DNA of 64,000 nucleotides from Argopecten irradians (Eukaryota; Mollusca; Bivalvia; Pectinida; Pectinidae): positions 39,791,604 through 39,855,603 of the forward strand of contig NC_091142.1 of assembly GCF_041381155.1 (NCBI RefSeq), written 5' to 3'. Numbering within the stretch: position 1 is the first letter of the stretch; each line of letters begins with the position of its first letter. This document shows positions 1 through 12,049 of the stretch, piece after piece. The position numbers were made by a program, and so were the translations under genes. The notes beneath the pieces are model-generated. The model was given only the letters and a program-made list of their open reading frames with translations. It did not search any database and was not told where the DNA came from.

Positions 1-1606
1 TTATACATATAACATATCATGTTATTTTATCTATTTGGGGTTTTTCCCGTTTAAGTTGTGTGTTGTATGGTTTGATTTTTTTTATTCTTTTCTTAATTTT
101 TCAATATATTTTTTTTAAATAAATATATATTTTAACCACAGCATGTAGTGACGTAATAATAATTTTGTGTTTGTGTTTTTACACAACGACTAAAGGTTGA
201 AATACTTTTTTCAAAATTAACTTCTTTTTTTTAATTTCTCGCAGATAAATGTTCAAAGAAAAGTAACCATTCATTTAGTCAGATACATAGTAAATTGAAA
301 AGGTACTTGTTAATTTCTCAAAGGATTATACTGAAGAAAAAGTAAGTATTCATTTAGCAACATAAATTGAAATGATACTTAGAGAGTCATTTGCATTTAA
401 TCATAATGAAATAAAAAAAAACCTAGATCGACTGTGATCCTGGTCTATAAAAGAATACCATATGAAGTAGCCTAGACGTACATCAAACACCAATGTCACT
501 TAACATCTGGACACCTTGTCTGTGAACAAAGCTTTAATCTTTTATGTATACACTATATATATTTATATAAGAGCATGTATGCTTGTATACGTTTAATACA
601 ATTATTTGTCCGTAAAACATTTGCTAATACTTTAGTACGTTTAAACCTAATATCATGGAAAGATATATTGATTTGAAAAGAAAAGAAAATCTTATTTGTA
701 TTGCTTTAGACTCAATATAATTTAACGGGTTAAATTAACGCCTGCAAAGCCGTTCAAATACATTGATGAAAGCTTCATTTATGAAATATCTAGGTCTTAG
801 ATGTCCTTCATCTATTTCTAACAGTAAATCACTATTAATACCATTTTTTGAATTAGAAGTCGTTGTTCCAATATTTCCTTGTCAATATCGATGAATTCCA
901 TTGCAACAATATATCGTCATCAAGCCGTATCGACTTGGATACTCTAAATCACAAATAATTATCATTTTTGAATGTTGAAAAATCGCAGAATGCCGAGATA
1001 AACCTATAGAACAAAAACAAATTGAACTCAAATCAACACGTATATATATAGCATGGTAATGGTTCATCCTTGTTACTTCTGATTAAGATTATTCTAATTT
1101 CTGACACTGGAACCGGATTTGATTAAAATGTGAGATATCGTGGATACAACGCAGTGCTAGCTCCTCCAAAACACATTTATTCATTATCTTATATTTCTTT
1201 TTTTTCATGCTAAAACTGATTGTTTAATTTGCCATTTTCTCCTTTTCATACATCCACGAAAGATATCTGAAAAATGGTGCGAAAATCCGACGTTATCGTG
1301 ACTTCTTAATAGAGACATTGACGTTGTGTATTGATTTGGAATATAACACGTGGTAAATTAATAAAATAGTACTGTTTTGTCTGGTAGTTTGAAAATTGAC
1401 TTTGAACATTGATGTCACTATGGGGTTTTTTTCGGCAGGCATTTGCATACTTTACAACACAAATCCATATAGTTAAAAAATTTTTAACATACCCATATCA
1501 GGTCTGCATATGAAATTTAAAAGTAATGACATCAATAGAGCTCTGTTACCTCCTTAAAGATCTGTGATCTCGGTTATGTATTTTATATAATCCTTTTATT
1601 TGACAT
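1..1606. other. AT-rich intergenic DNA, no gene seen
   Basis: No reading frame here has coding character or recognisable similarity on either strand. The sequence is AT-rich with many short homopolymers. The only small open frame (882-1067, minus) looks like chance. Confidence 0.7.
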
Positions 1607-1969
1607 TTAAAGATGCTCCACCGCCGACAGAGCAAAAATGATATTCATCATTTGAACAATAATTGGTGTTTAAACGTGTATATATGCCTAATTAACACAA
1701 AAAATAACATAAAATAATTTATTTCGCCTTTGGTGCATGCGCAATCATTACTTCATTTCATATAAGATATAGTGCCACAGATTTTTTTCGGGATGCAATT
1801 AATCATTTTTCATCGTTTTAACTTGAAGTAAAATTAGAAGCTCAAACTTTTTTAATGGTGGTAATGATGTAAAGTCAGTAACTTTTGTACCCGAAGAAAA
1901 ATACTAAATCGTCTGATCTTGTTTTTGATAGTGAAAAAATACCATTTGTCAGTGGTGGAGCATCTTTAA
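1607..1969. mobile_element. TTAA-flanked MITE, family A copy 1
   Basis: A 363-bp non-coding element with terminal inverted repeats TTAAAGATGCTCCACC (left) and GGTGGAGCATCTTTAA (right). The outer TTAA on both sides fits the piggyBac-type target duplication. Related copies lie at 10607-10799, 42501-42863 and 51097-51460, sharing internal blocks such as AATAATTGGTGTT and CCTGTTTTTGATA. The TTAA target is confirmed by an apparent empty site just downstream (2011-2068). Confidence 0.85.
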
Positions 1970-2010
1970 GACTACAATAGTATGACATTATTTGTTATTT
2001 TTTTTTTTAA

Positions 2011-2068
2011 TATATAATCCTTTTATTTGACATTTAAGACTACAATAGTGTGACATTATTTGTTATTT
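2011..2068. repeat. Duplicated flank preserving the MITE empty site
   Basis: This stretch repeats the sequence on the left of the MITE (from about 1584) joined directly to the sequence on its right (1970-2000), with a single TTAA at the join. It therefore looks like the pre-insertion version of the site, produced by a local tandem duplication before the element landed in the first copy. Confidence 0.75.
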
Positions 2069-2069
2069 T

Positions 2070-4056
2070 ATAGTGTAAATAAATGACTTATACGTATATC
2101 TTTGTTGTTGTTTATATAATAAAACTGAATATGCCAGGAAAAGTTATTTGGTGACCTACAATCCAATTAAGTCCACCAGAACTTCAATATCGAGGTATAC
2201 AAAACTGGATTAACACGACAATGTAAATTTACATATAGGAAATATTACCTCCAATAAACATTTGCATATGATATATATAATTTACTGATTGACTTCTATA
2301 TTTGATCAGAACAAAAATCGAAAGTGTACAAATAGACAAAGGTCTGCTAATCAATAATGAAATCGAAGACCCATTTATGTAATTTTATACGTTTGAAGTC
2401 TTCACACAATGTAAATACCTTAAAGTTTTTGTAAATATGCCTACTGTCTTCAATAGAGAAGATATTGTTGTGGGGAAATGGTCAGCAAATTTTAAGACCA
2501 CTACAAAAACAGTTCTTATGTATAGTAAATATAATAGTTGCCGTGGAAAATGGGTTCGAAAAGGAGGGCAAGGAATTCGAGGTTTACGAAGGGAAAAAAA
2601 CAAAATAAGAAAACGAGACAAATAAACTTAGCTTAGGAGATTTTGTTGGTCGAGCATTACATATCAGAAATCAACCTTAAATAAACCCAAAATAATTCAT
2701 GTTTATTAAATAAATTATTTTAATGAAAGAAAGAAAAATAAATGTTTTCAAATGTAAAACAAAACTACAGTTTTAAACACGATATTTTCTTTGCCATTGA
2801 AATGTTCTAAGCAACTTAATTATTTATACTGAAAAAGAGTGGTATATCTATAACGATAACTTTGAGGTATGAGAGATACCCGTTCATGTGTAAACATAGG
2901 AAGGATGGGGATATTCTACCCTCGGTAAACCCCTCGGCAAGCCTTGAGTTTTACTACATTTTGTGACCCTCGGGTAGCATACCCCTATCCTTCTTATCAT
3001 CATGAAAAAAGTCCCATACACCAATTTGTTTAATTCTAAATATCAAGTAAATCGGTATGTTGGTTGTGTATCTTTGCAGCTTTAGTACTGTTTCTATGGC
3101 ATCAATCCTAAACATGCATAAATTATGTGAATGTGGTAGTTTTTTTACTTGTAGACATTTTTGCTAAGTTTATCATCTAGAAATTCAACAGCGCTTGGTA
3201 AGGTTACATAGTGGAGCTGCAGTGAAAATGTAATTTTTTATACGTATGGGAGGTAATTATATTTGCTTTATTGTCATGAATGTCAAGGAGTTTTGTTTTT
3301 TTATTTTGTTTTAAAGAAATGAACTCCAGGCATTCCCATAACATAGAGGATAAGCCGTACACTTATTTATTTATTGTTTGTTGTTTGTCCAAGAAATATT
3401 ATTTGAAAATTTCTTGAATATTTGAGGAAAGGTAACGAAAAGAGGTAACAAATAGAATATCATATTACCTCATAAACAATTCACATGTTTGCGAGTCTTT
3501 GCGAACAAAAGTTATAACTTCGATACGAGTTTCATAACATTTCATTTGAAATGAACACAAACTTAAGATACTATTGATCACAAAACAGCTGTCTCAGGTC
3601 TATACAGCTAGTGATACCTTAATTGATCAGGCGGATTATGTGATAACATTTCTATTTGATTAGTTGTTACTAAATATGAAAACATAACAATAACATTTAT
3701 CTAGGATACCATTATACAGCACACTCACACGAACGTGACATTGTTAATTTACAACTATAGGGTAAATCAATCGGTAAACGTACATTATCAATTACTTAGT
3801 GAATACACCAAATCATTTTGTGAATAGTCAACCGTTTCTTAAGTTTATTGAATTATTCCACAATGACGAGGGTATGTGCTTATCCAGACCCACCGTTACC
3901 TAAGCAAACAACACGCGAGTTCAAAATACTGGTTTTGAGCACATGTAGAATTCATTATCACTTTAGTTTAATACTAGGCATGTGAAAGTCCTACGCTTAT
4001 CCTTCCTGTCCAAACAGTATATCTTAGCTTCGTCGTCACATATTCCGGAATATCTG
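2070..4056. other. Intergenic DNA upstream of the lectin gene
   Basis: No convincing gene. Small opposed open frames at 2385-2625 have no recognisable domain. One imperfect hairpin lies at 2898-2995. The region presumably contains the promoter and 5' UTR of the lectin gene, but I could not place a start site. Confidence 0.55.
2898..2995. repeat. Imperfect inverted repeat (about 30-bp arms)
   Basis: Left arm around GGAAGGATGGGGATATTCTA, right arm around TAGCATACCCCTATCCTTCT, about 40 bp apart. Possibly a short palindromic MITE; no target duplication was identified. Confidence 0.5.
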
Positions 4057-4410
4057 ATGTTACAGTTAATGATGATTCGGATTTTATTTTATCTTGGAAG
4101 TCTGATAAGTCCTGTATCCCTTTATAGAACAATAGATGTGTCCGTAACAACAGATACCGGGAATATCTTTAGCACGACTGTCCAAGTACAGGAGGGCATG
4201 GCCCTACTCGGGTCCGGACTCATATCCGAATCACAGCCCTATGGACTTATACAGTGTATCCGGAAGTGTCTTCTGCTCGGGGACTGTGTCGGACTTGTCC
4301 ACCAGGGCGTCACATGTACTCTGGGGAAACAGCTGGACGGATTCGCCACTATTAACAACCCTTCATCAGTTTACGTGCAGAAGTCTACCATTTCTAGCCA
4401 ACTAGATCAG
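4057..4410 (+). CDS. Lectin gene exon 1: signal peptide and PAN/apple-like region
   Basis: Encodes residues 1-118. Residues 6-20 form a hydrophobic segment following MMIR, typical of a signal peptide. Further on, CIRKCLLLGDCVGLVHQG and a later CTLGK give the spaced cysteines of a PAN/apple-like fold. The exon ends CAG|GTACAT in phase 0. Confidence 0.75.
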
Positions 4411-7400
4411 GTACATAATCATTGTTCAAATGACTCTCTGATAATATCTTTATTACCTTTGTGACATTGTCTGAATTCAATTTTATGTATGTTTCCTGTG
4501 TTTGTGAGTCTAAGTTGTCTAGCGTCTTCCTCACAGTTAACGTCATGTATAGGGCGTTCAGGTGTATGGTGAACGAGTGTAGTTAATTCCATACTTTAGT
4601 GTGAACTATTGTACGCTTTATAGTGCAATCCCCCTGAATCATGCCGCTAAACATACCGAAGAACACACTCCACACGGTTTCTTTAAAGTCTATTAATACC
4701 GTCAATTGTATAACTGCGAAGAAGAAATATTTCACAGACTTTAAAATCTTCAACGTGTTGAAGATGGCCATTGTCAGTTAGAGACACGAGGATGCCTTGA
4801 GCAAGTGGCAAAACAAAACCTCCCACGTAGAGGCAGGCACTCAATTAAAGGTAAAAATAGAGGTGATGAAACAGATTTTTGAAAGATATGATTAGACATT
4901 TTTGGCAAGAGAGCCACTTCATCAGTGAAAATAAATATTTTGATCAAATTGAGTTTTTAATCTTCACAGTAATATAAAAACATCAAAAGTTATTTACCAT
5001 TAAACAGTCAGAGTAATTTCAAATCCTTAATAAGACATCAGACAGCATAAATGAATTTTTGGTATTTTCTTTAAACAGGGAAAACACATTTCAAACATGT
5101 ACATGAAGTAATATATTCAAATCTGACCATTTAAAAAGAATCTTACGAGCTTACGAGAGTAGTTTCAAAATTCCATCCATGTTTATAATTTCAAAATCAA
5201 AGTCACTAAATCATTTTAACGATCTAAGACAATTTTTTAATTTTACTGTATTTTATGTCACAGAGCGGGAATGATTGGCAGACTGAAAGAGAAATATAAA
5301 ATCTCAAATTAGCATTGCACTAGTATTTAAGTGGTAATGTTATCAAATGCAATGTCTTGAAGAAGAAGGCTCATCACATCCACATTGTTTACTCACAGGC
5401 TAATAAATTCATTGCAATGGTTTTTTTCGACCTTATGATATATTGACCAACCAACTTAATGATTTTCCACAGATCACAGTAAAAGTTTGGAATCTACTAC
5501 ATGTAAAAAACGTGGTACTTCAACCCCAAATCCCATCAGAGTAGTAAAGTTCAAAGAAATAAAGAATTGAAAATTGAAAAAGTTATTTTGCAATAAGGTT
5601 CATTCTGTACTGAAAATTCCCAAAATAGAAATTGATTTTGGAAACGAATCAATTTAACTTTCTCTTTATATCATTGTTATCAGAAAACGCCTTACTTTGG
5701 TAATCCATAATTAACTACCAAGTGACCCGGACAAAATCATATCCTGGGCTCAATCTTTTATACACAGGAACTACGGGGCACCGATTGGGACTTTGTCTTT
5801 TTGTAATCAAAATCAATTTTGTGTACACAAATTGAATTCTGTCATAACGAAATCATTTTCGTCTTACAAAATTATCTTCCAGCACACAAATTTCATATTT
5901 GTCTACACAAAATTCATTTCTGTCATGATAAAATGCATTTTTGTGGACGAAGTCAAAAGTGAAAATTGAACACAAAAGTCAATTTTGTCACCGAATCCAA
6001 ATATGAATATATCACTTGCCAAAGTTATCTTATCATAGCTTTCAAAAATCTGTTTCATCACCTCTATTACAACCGTTTATTGGGGCCTGCCCTTACGTGG
6101 AAGGTTTTGTTTTGCCACTTGCTCAAGGCATCCTCGTGTCTAACTGACAGTGACCATCTTCAAAGATATTGAAGTCTGTAAAATATTTATTCTTAGTAGT
6201 CAACCAGTTTTTGAAATGAACTGTCTCATCACGATTTTGTAACGTGGCCTTTCATTGGATATAGTGACTGTTGGTATGGCACGCGCTCACGTTGTTAAAC
6301 CAATGTGTCATTACATAATGGATAGGCTGCAAGAGCTTTTAGAGGAAGGTCTGCCAATCACGCAGATTGCACAATATTTCAACTTCCAAGTCTGGTTATC
6401 CTTCGCCAAAGAATGAGCGAACTGTAAGCGTTTCAATCAATCGGTTAGCAGCTTACAAGTAAATGTCAAACATAGACTAATTTGCATACTTAACTGACGA
6501 AAATGAATTCTGTCGAGACGAAAATTAATTATGTCCACAAAAATGAAATTTGTCATAACAAAAATAATTTTTGTCCACTGACGGATAATTTTGTTTAACA
6601 AAATTTATTTTTGTTATTACGGAAACGAAGTTATTACAAAAAACTTTTTTGAGAGACGAAAGTGATTTGTAACGACAGAATTCAATTTCGTGTTCACAAA
6701 ATTGAATTTTGTCATGACTTTGCCCACTGAAAGATTGTTTGTATAGTAAAACTTATTTTTGTAATACATGTATGTTATAAATTTTGTTAATCTGAACTCA
6801 CTTTTGTTGAACAAAATTCATTTTTGTCTACACAAAATTGGATTTCGGGTACAAAATCACAAGTGTCCCATTTGGCGCCCCGTAGTAACTCCATTTAAAA
6901 AAATGTTTTTCATTTATTTGGTTGTTCCCTAATATTTCATGATCTAGAATTATTCTTTGGTATAAAACTTTGTATAATGCCAACACTATGGGATTACATA
7001 GCAGTCGACTACCTTCTGAACCGCCGAGAACCAAAAATATCGGATGCCAATGTAGCAATATACTTGCACTTCGTTTATATGAAAAGTCCTCTGTGATTAC
7101 ACAACAGAAATCATTAAAATGTCTACAGTGAGGCGAAATGATAGAAAAACCCAAACAATGAACTAACCATTTGTAAGTCATGTATAATGATTTTTTTTAA
7201 AACAACACGAAAATTAAACATGCCTTTCCTTTTCCTGTCATAGGCATGTCATTTTGTTTCGTCCCATGGGAACCATGCAAGAGGGCATTATTGAGTATAA
7301 GAATACGTGACTTTACGCCCATTCTCACATATATACAATGAAATTCTATCGATGTTATTCTAATACTATGTATCCATGAATGATTTCAACAATGCAATAT

Positions 7401-10400
7401 ATATATATATATATATCTTTTTTTAGACCTTACAATGGTTTATCATGCCAATATTTTATAACGATGGTACTTCAAATACGTGTACCAGTATATATGATAG
7501 TCAAACACGAAAAGATTTTTATTATTATTCGAATTTATTAGCATTCGACATTTAACATTCAAAACTTATAATCTCTGAAAAACTTAACTTTAAAATGTCG
7601 TGCAGCTCGATATACGACATTCGGCATTCAAAAATATCACTGGTCAACGACCGAACTGTGAAACGTTGTGTAGCTCAACATATGACATAAGAATGTAGTT
7701 GACTGTTGAACAATCTGATTAAAACCTTATGTCTATGGCTTGTTTGTTACCTCCGATATCTGTCTAGTTACACAGCAGTCGTTACACCTCAATAGGCCGG
7801 TCAATTGCAAGTGAAAAACGTCGTGTTTACTTAACAACTACAATGGCTACTAGCATAGCTTGATGAACGTTCTTGTTCTTCTTTATCAAGGAATGATATG
7901 TTGGAACCACAATAAAATCTTATGATCCTCTGTCATTATGATTAGGAAGTTAATGGAACATGAGGTGGTTATATAATCAGGACCCAGTTTCATGAACATT
8001 CCTTCACAGTTTAAGGAATCCCTTAACTTAAAATTCTTCATGGGAAAGCATTACAGAATGTAGGGAAGGCTCCTTAACTTAATTTTTTTCCTTAACTTTT
8101 GTAATGCTTTTCTATGGGGACATTTCTTTTCAGGAATTCCTTAAAGGAATGTTCATGAAACTGGGCCCTGAATATGAAAATAGTTGCTCAAAACGACGTT
8201 TGGTGTTAGATACAAGATGAGCTCTAAACCTAAACTTCTCTTTGAAGAAAAATCACTTTACATACATTTACCTACAAACGCAACATTTTTATGAAGTTGC
8301 AAGTTACGCTTATGGATTTTTTTTATTCAGGCTTTAGCTGATGTATGCAATTCCGATGTCTGCGGTGAACGGTATGTTTGTCAGCTACTAGCACAGGGCT
8401 ACCAGTGTATACCGACGGGTAGGTTCATTTATTCGCTTCTGATCAACAATTTCTGACTTTTAATTTTATAAATATATCAATTCAGCATGTTTTTATCATC
8501 TAATTAATTCTGACTACCAGAAGGGATACACAATATAATACCTAACTACCAGCGGGAGGTTCATTTACGTAAGGGTTCCATTGTAAGGCAATTCATTAAA
8601 GAATTGTAAATTAGAAATAATTAAAGTTTATTGAACTGAGTAAGAGCACTTCGAAAATAATAACATAAATAGTTCATGAATATTTTGTAACATGAATTCG
8701 ACAAAAACTCTCTCTATTCCATCATTCATAATGGGTCTCTTGCCAGTTGATAAGAGGAACGTACTAGATCGTAATTTTATAAGCAAAAATGAAAGAGTAT
8801 AGAGTTGACGTTTGTAAACGTGTTATATTTCCAGAGTGTGTAGCATTCCCTTTTGCTCTAACAAACTCATTTGTGAATGTAAGTGTAGGAGCCACGAATA
8901 CCCTGACTTGTGCAAATAACTTAATACAACACGGAAGTGCCGTCCAGACCTGTCAGGCAAGTGGACAGTGGTCCCCGGGTGACCTAAATTGTGGTAAGTC
9001 TGAATGAAAATTACTTTGTGGCGTTATCATTACATGAACATTTAAAACAATAATATCAATATTAGGACAGTTTTTGTCTATTTAAATCAGGCGATCGGAC
9101 TTGACTGTTTTGAATCTTTATTTAATTTTACACATAATCTGTTCGTTACTCGTACGAAAGCAGTATCCTTTTTTCTGTCTTTCGAAGCAATTTTACTTTC
9201 ATAGTTTTCGTTTTTACCCTTTGTTTCTTCCTGATTGGCCATTTTCTTGCTTTTTCATCTATCGTAGTGCCCGTATTCCCTCCGACCCTATCGACATTCC
9301 TTTTGCTGTTATTTGGTAGTTTTGTGTTCTCTTATTCCTTCTATTTAGTCAGTTTGTCGTTTCATTTCGTTGTCGTTTGTTTCATTTATCAATGTCGTTT
9401 GCTCCTTTATCAATGTCGTTTGTTTCCTTTATCAATGTCGTTGTCGTTTGTTTCCTTTATCAATGTCCTTTATCAATGTCATTTGTTTCCTCTATCAATG
9501 TCGTTGTCGTTTGCTCCCTTTATCAATGTCGTTGTCGTTTGCTCCCTTTATCAATGTCGTTGTCGTTTGCTCCCTTTATCAATGTCGTTGTCGTTTTTCC
9601 TTTATCTTGTCTAAGTGTTGTTTATTGTTCAATGTCATTTGTTTCCTCTATCAATGTCGTTGTCGTTTGCTCCCTTTATCAATGTCGTTGTCGTTTGCTC
9701 CCTTTATCAATGTCGTTGTCATTTGTTTCCTCTATCAATGTCGTTGTCGTTTGTTTCCTTTATCAATGTCGTTGTCGTTTGTTTCCTTTATCAATGTCGT
9801 TGTCGTTTGTTTCCTTTATCAATGTCCTTTATCAATGTCATTTGTTTCCTCTATCAATGTCGTTGTCGTTTGCTCCCTTTATCAATGTCGTTGTCGTTTG
9901 CTCCCTTTATCAATGTCGTTGTCATTTGTTTCCTCTATCAATGTCGTTGTCGTTTGTTTCCTTTATCAATGTCGTTGTCGTTTGTTTCCTTTATCAATGT
10001 CGTTGTCGTTTGTTTCCTTTATCAATGTCCTTTATCAATGTCATTTGTTTCCTCTATCAATGTCGTTGTCGTTTGCTCCCTTTATCAATGTCGTTGTCGT
10101 TTGCTCCCTTTATCAATGTCGTTGTCATTTGTTTCCTCTCAATCAATGTCGTTGTCGTTTGCTCCCTTTATCAATGTCGTTGTCGTTTGCTCCCTTTATC
10201 AATGTCGTTGTCGTTTTTCCTTTATCTTGTCTAAGTGTTGTTTATTGTTGTGTGTTTTTTCTTTGGTGCCGTTTCATATTCATTGGCCTTCGTTGCCGTA
10301 GCTGTTATCTCTTCTTACTTAACTGTTTCATTTGTTTCCCTTGATGCTGAAAATATATTGCCGCATGACCGTTTTGTCGTCTTTACCAGTATTTACTTTT

Positions 10401-12037
10401 CCCTTTTCTCTGTCCTCCTTGCAGTTTGTCATTCCTTTCGTTGTCGTTTGTTTCACTTAATACTTGATAGTACTGCTTCATTGCCTTTGTCTCTCTTTAG
10501 CCGTCTTTCACGCTTTTTACTTCCCTCGTCGTTCTTTCCCATTGCTGATAGCGTTTTATTTTAGTTTCTTCTGTCCGTCATTGCTGGTGTTTTGTGTTGC
10601 TTATCTTATGACGCTCCACCGCCTACATACTCATCATTTGAATAATAATTGGTGTTCAATCGTATATATATGCCTTACAAACACAAAAAATTGTTGGTAA
10701 GGGTGTAAGGTAAGTAACTTTTGTAACTGAAGAAAAATACTTATGCGTTTGATCCTGTTTTTGAAAAAATACCATTCGTCAGCCTTGTAGTATCTTTAAT
10801 GTTTGATGTATTATTTATTTTCCTGTTTATCCAGAAGCCATATTCATTAATCTTTAAAACATAAATTGTTCAGCGTTTATTGCTTTTGTTTACTTTAATT
10901 AAGCGCCGGCGTGCGATACCTCCTTGGGTTATGTGGAATATCCAGACGCTTGTTTCCGGTATGTGCAGAGCAGGACATCAAAGCTGGACGCCTTAGCGGT
11001 CTGTCAGCAGGAAGGGGCGTCCCTTGCTCGGATAGACTCGCAGACAAAATACGACGCCATGGCGTCGATGGTGGATTCACTAGGTAGTCAAAAATTACAT
11101 TGCATGATTATACTGAATCTTGATTAAAATGCAAGTTTTATCAACATGTAATAAAATAACTTACCTCTTAACTATATGAATGCAATACATGTGTCAACTA
11201 AGGTTTCTTAACCCTAACATTAAATTATGAAGAACTTTAATGAAAATGTGGTTAGACGCAGTAAATATAATTCGTTTAACGAGATACGACAGTTTCTATC
11301 ATCATACTTCTGTTTTGTTGTTATACCGATATTCTAAAACATCATTTTCCTACTTTTTTTCTCTGAACACTTTCACATTTTGATATCGCAAACTAAGCTT
11401 TTGGATCAGTACGATTTAAGTGCTGTCATTTATGAATTAAGAAGAGAATAATAATAATAACAATGATAAAAAAAAAGATAAAAAATCTCAGGGTATCAGG
11501 AATAAATACGAAATATCGACATTATCATAGATTTTAATTTGGCAAAGTTTTTTGTCATTAATATGAAGAAATAAAAACGCTAAGTGGGGAATCGTTTTTT
11601 GGAATATGGGAAAGAAGAAATAAATAAAAAGATGGAAAGTATATTTATCAAACAGTTTGTTTGGATAAATAAAAAAAAAAAAAAAAAAAAAAAAAAGACT
11701 TTGCTCATGGAAAATCAGGAGTCAGAATATACTTTTACTTTCGATTGTCATTTAAAGATTCGGCCAACAAGAAAAGCCTTCATCATTTGGATGTGAAGGA
11801 ATAAAACACAATATAATTTATAGATGTACATGTGCGATGTTTTCAGGTGGCCTGTACTACATAGAAGGATACCAATCTGGCACGAGCTGGTACTATGAGG
11901 ACGGTACAGTAATGACCTACACGAACTGGTATACCTCCTCCTACACCCCCGGGCCGTGTGTAGCCTACTACCCCAATAGCGGCATCACACAAATGGACTG
12001 TGCTGTAGGACACTATTTCCTGTGTGAAATGATATAG
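4057..12037 (+). CDS. Secreted PAN/EGF/sushi/C-type lectin-domain protein (gene span, 5 exons)
   Basis: Predicted exons are 4057-4410, 8331-8418, 8835-8993, 10904-11083 and 11847-12037. They join in frame (972 nt, 323 residues) with GT-AG introns of phase 0, 1, 1 and 1. The product begins with a signal peptide, then a cysteine-containing PAN/apple-like stretch, a short EGF-like module, a sushi-like module and a complete C-type lectin-like domain to the stop. Such proteins are secreted carbohydrate or microbe-binding molecules in invertebrate immunity; a role here is inferred from domains only. The lectin domain keeps the structural cysteines (six) but lacks the EPN/QPD and WND calcium-binding signatures, so classical calcium-dependent sugar binding is doubtful. 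The start chosen is the first in-frame ATG; ATGs at 4069 and 4072 would also leave a good signal peptide. Additional exons in the 3.9-kb first intron cannot be excluded. Confidence 0.8.
4716..6196. repeat. Pair of inverted arms (about 165 bp each) in lectin intron 1
   Basis: The left arm at 4716-4886 is found inverted at 6040-6196 with moderate divergence (shared blocks GTCAGTTAGA, GGATGCCTTGAGCAAGTGGC, GAGGTGATGAAACAG). The spacer is about 1.15 kb. Either two oppositely oriented copies of one dispersed repeat or long terminal arms of a decayed element. The right arm sits inside the 5769-6888 element. Confidence 0.6.
5769..6888. mobile_element. MITE-like element with ACTACGGGGC(A/G)CC ends
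   Basis: Left end ACTACGGGGCACC and right end GGCGCCCCGTAGT are inverted repeats, extended by a shared GGGAC block. The interior is mostly short AT-rich, partly palindromic units that alternate strands (pattern ACAAAATT..AATTTTGT). It contains the inverted arm at 6040-6196, so it is probably nested. No transposase frame is intact. Confidence 0.6.
7980..8168. mobile_element. Short palindromic MITE (189 bp)
   Basis: Terminal inverted repeats of about 24 bp: left GGACCCAGTTTCATGAACAT, right ATGTTCATGAAACTGGGCCC. The interior is also partly self-complementary (AGGAATTCCTTAA near the right arm). It lies in intron 1 of the lectin gene. Confidence 0.75.
8331..8418 (+). CDS. Lectin gene exon 2: EGF-like module
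   Basis: Residues 119-147 plus one base. The pattern VCNSDVCGERYVC followed by GYQCIP matches a minimal EGF-like cysteine layout. Acceptor TTATTCAG, donor GG|GTAGGT, leaving phase 1. Confidence 0.75.
8835..8993 (+). CDS. Lectin gene exon 3: sushi/CCP-like module
   Basis: About 53 residues with cysteines and the motif GQWSPGDLNC near the end, as in the last strand of a CCP/sushi domain (W followed by the fourth Cys). Acceptor TTTCCAG, donor GTG|GTAAGT, phase 1 on both sides, the usual arrangement for shuffled extracellular modules. Confidence 0.75.
9371..10240 (+). repeat. 28-bp minisatellite with higher-order structure
   Basis: The monomer is about 28 bp (core TTTATCAATGTCGTTGTCGT followed by TTGCTCCC or TTGTTTCC). 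Truncated junctions CAATGTCCTTTATCAATGTC recur at 9461, 9820 and 10023, and a distinctive end (CTTGTCTAAGTGTTG) occurs near 9606 and again near 10225, so blocks of several monomers were copied together. Because 28 is not a multiple of three and the monomer has no stop, all three forward frames stay open and encode the same rotating peptide. It lies in intron 3 of the lectin gene and is not coding. Confidence 0.9.
10607..10799. mobile_element. TTAA MITE, family A copy 2 (internally deleted)
   Basis: Recognisable by GCTCCACCGCC near its left end, AATAATTGGTGTT inside and TATCTTTAA at the right end. About 170 bp of the interior is missing compared with the 363-bp copies. It lies in intron 3 of the lectin gene. 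Confidence 0.7.
10904..11083 (+). CDS. Lectin gene exon 4: N-terminal half of the C-type lectin domain
   Basis: Encodes 60 residues starting APACDTS. It has the first three CTLD cysteines, an aromatic core (YPDACFRYV) and the helix motif AVCQQEGASLARIDS typical of these domains. Phase 1 on both sides; donor TAG|GTAGTC. Confidence 0.85.
11847..12037 (+). CDS. Lectin gene exon 5: C-terminal half of the C-type lectin domain and stop
   Basis: Begins after TTTTCAG and ends at TAG 12035-12037. SWYYEDG, TYTNW, PGPC, MDC and FLCEM mark the W/G core and the last three cysteines. The position that usually carries EPN or QPD reads SSYTPG, and WND is replaced by ITQMDC, so the canonical calcium site is absent. 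Confidence 0.88.
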
Positions 12038-12049
12038 AAATACGCAGGG

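Noticed and set aside
3982-4056. Extension of the lectin first exon upstream to 3982
   Set aside because: The extra 25 codons begin with GTG, not ATG, and would bury the signal peptide. The first in-frame ATG at 4057 gives a proper signal sequence.
6318-6416. A 32-codon frame starting MDRLQELLEEGLPITQIAQY that looks like a transposase or resolvase helix-turn-helix
   Set aside because: The resemblance is real but short, there is no following catalytic domain and no second piece in any frame nearby. At most it is a relic within the 5769-6888 element.
9370-10344. Overlapping 228-324-codon plus-strand frames
   Set aside because: Produced by the 28-bp minisatellite in an intron; all three frames encode the same rotated peptide.
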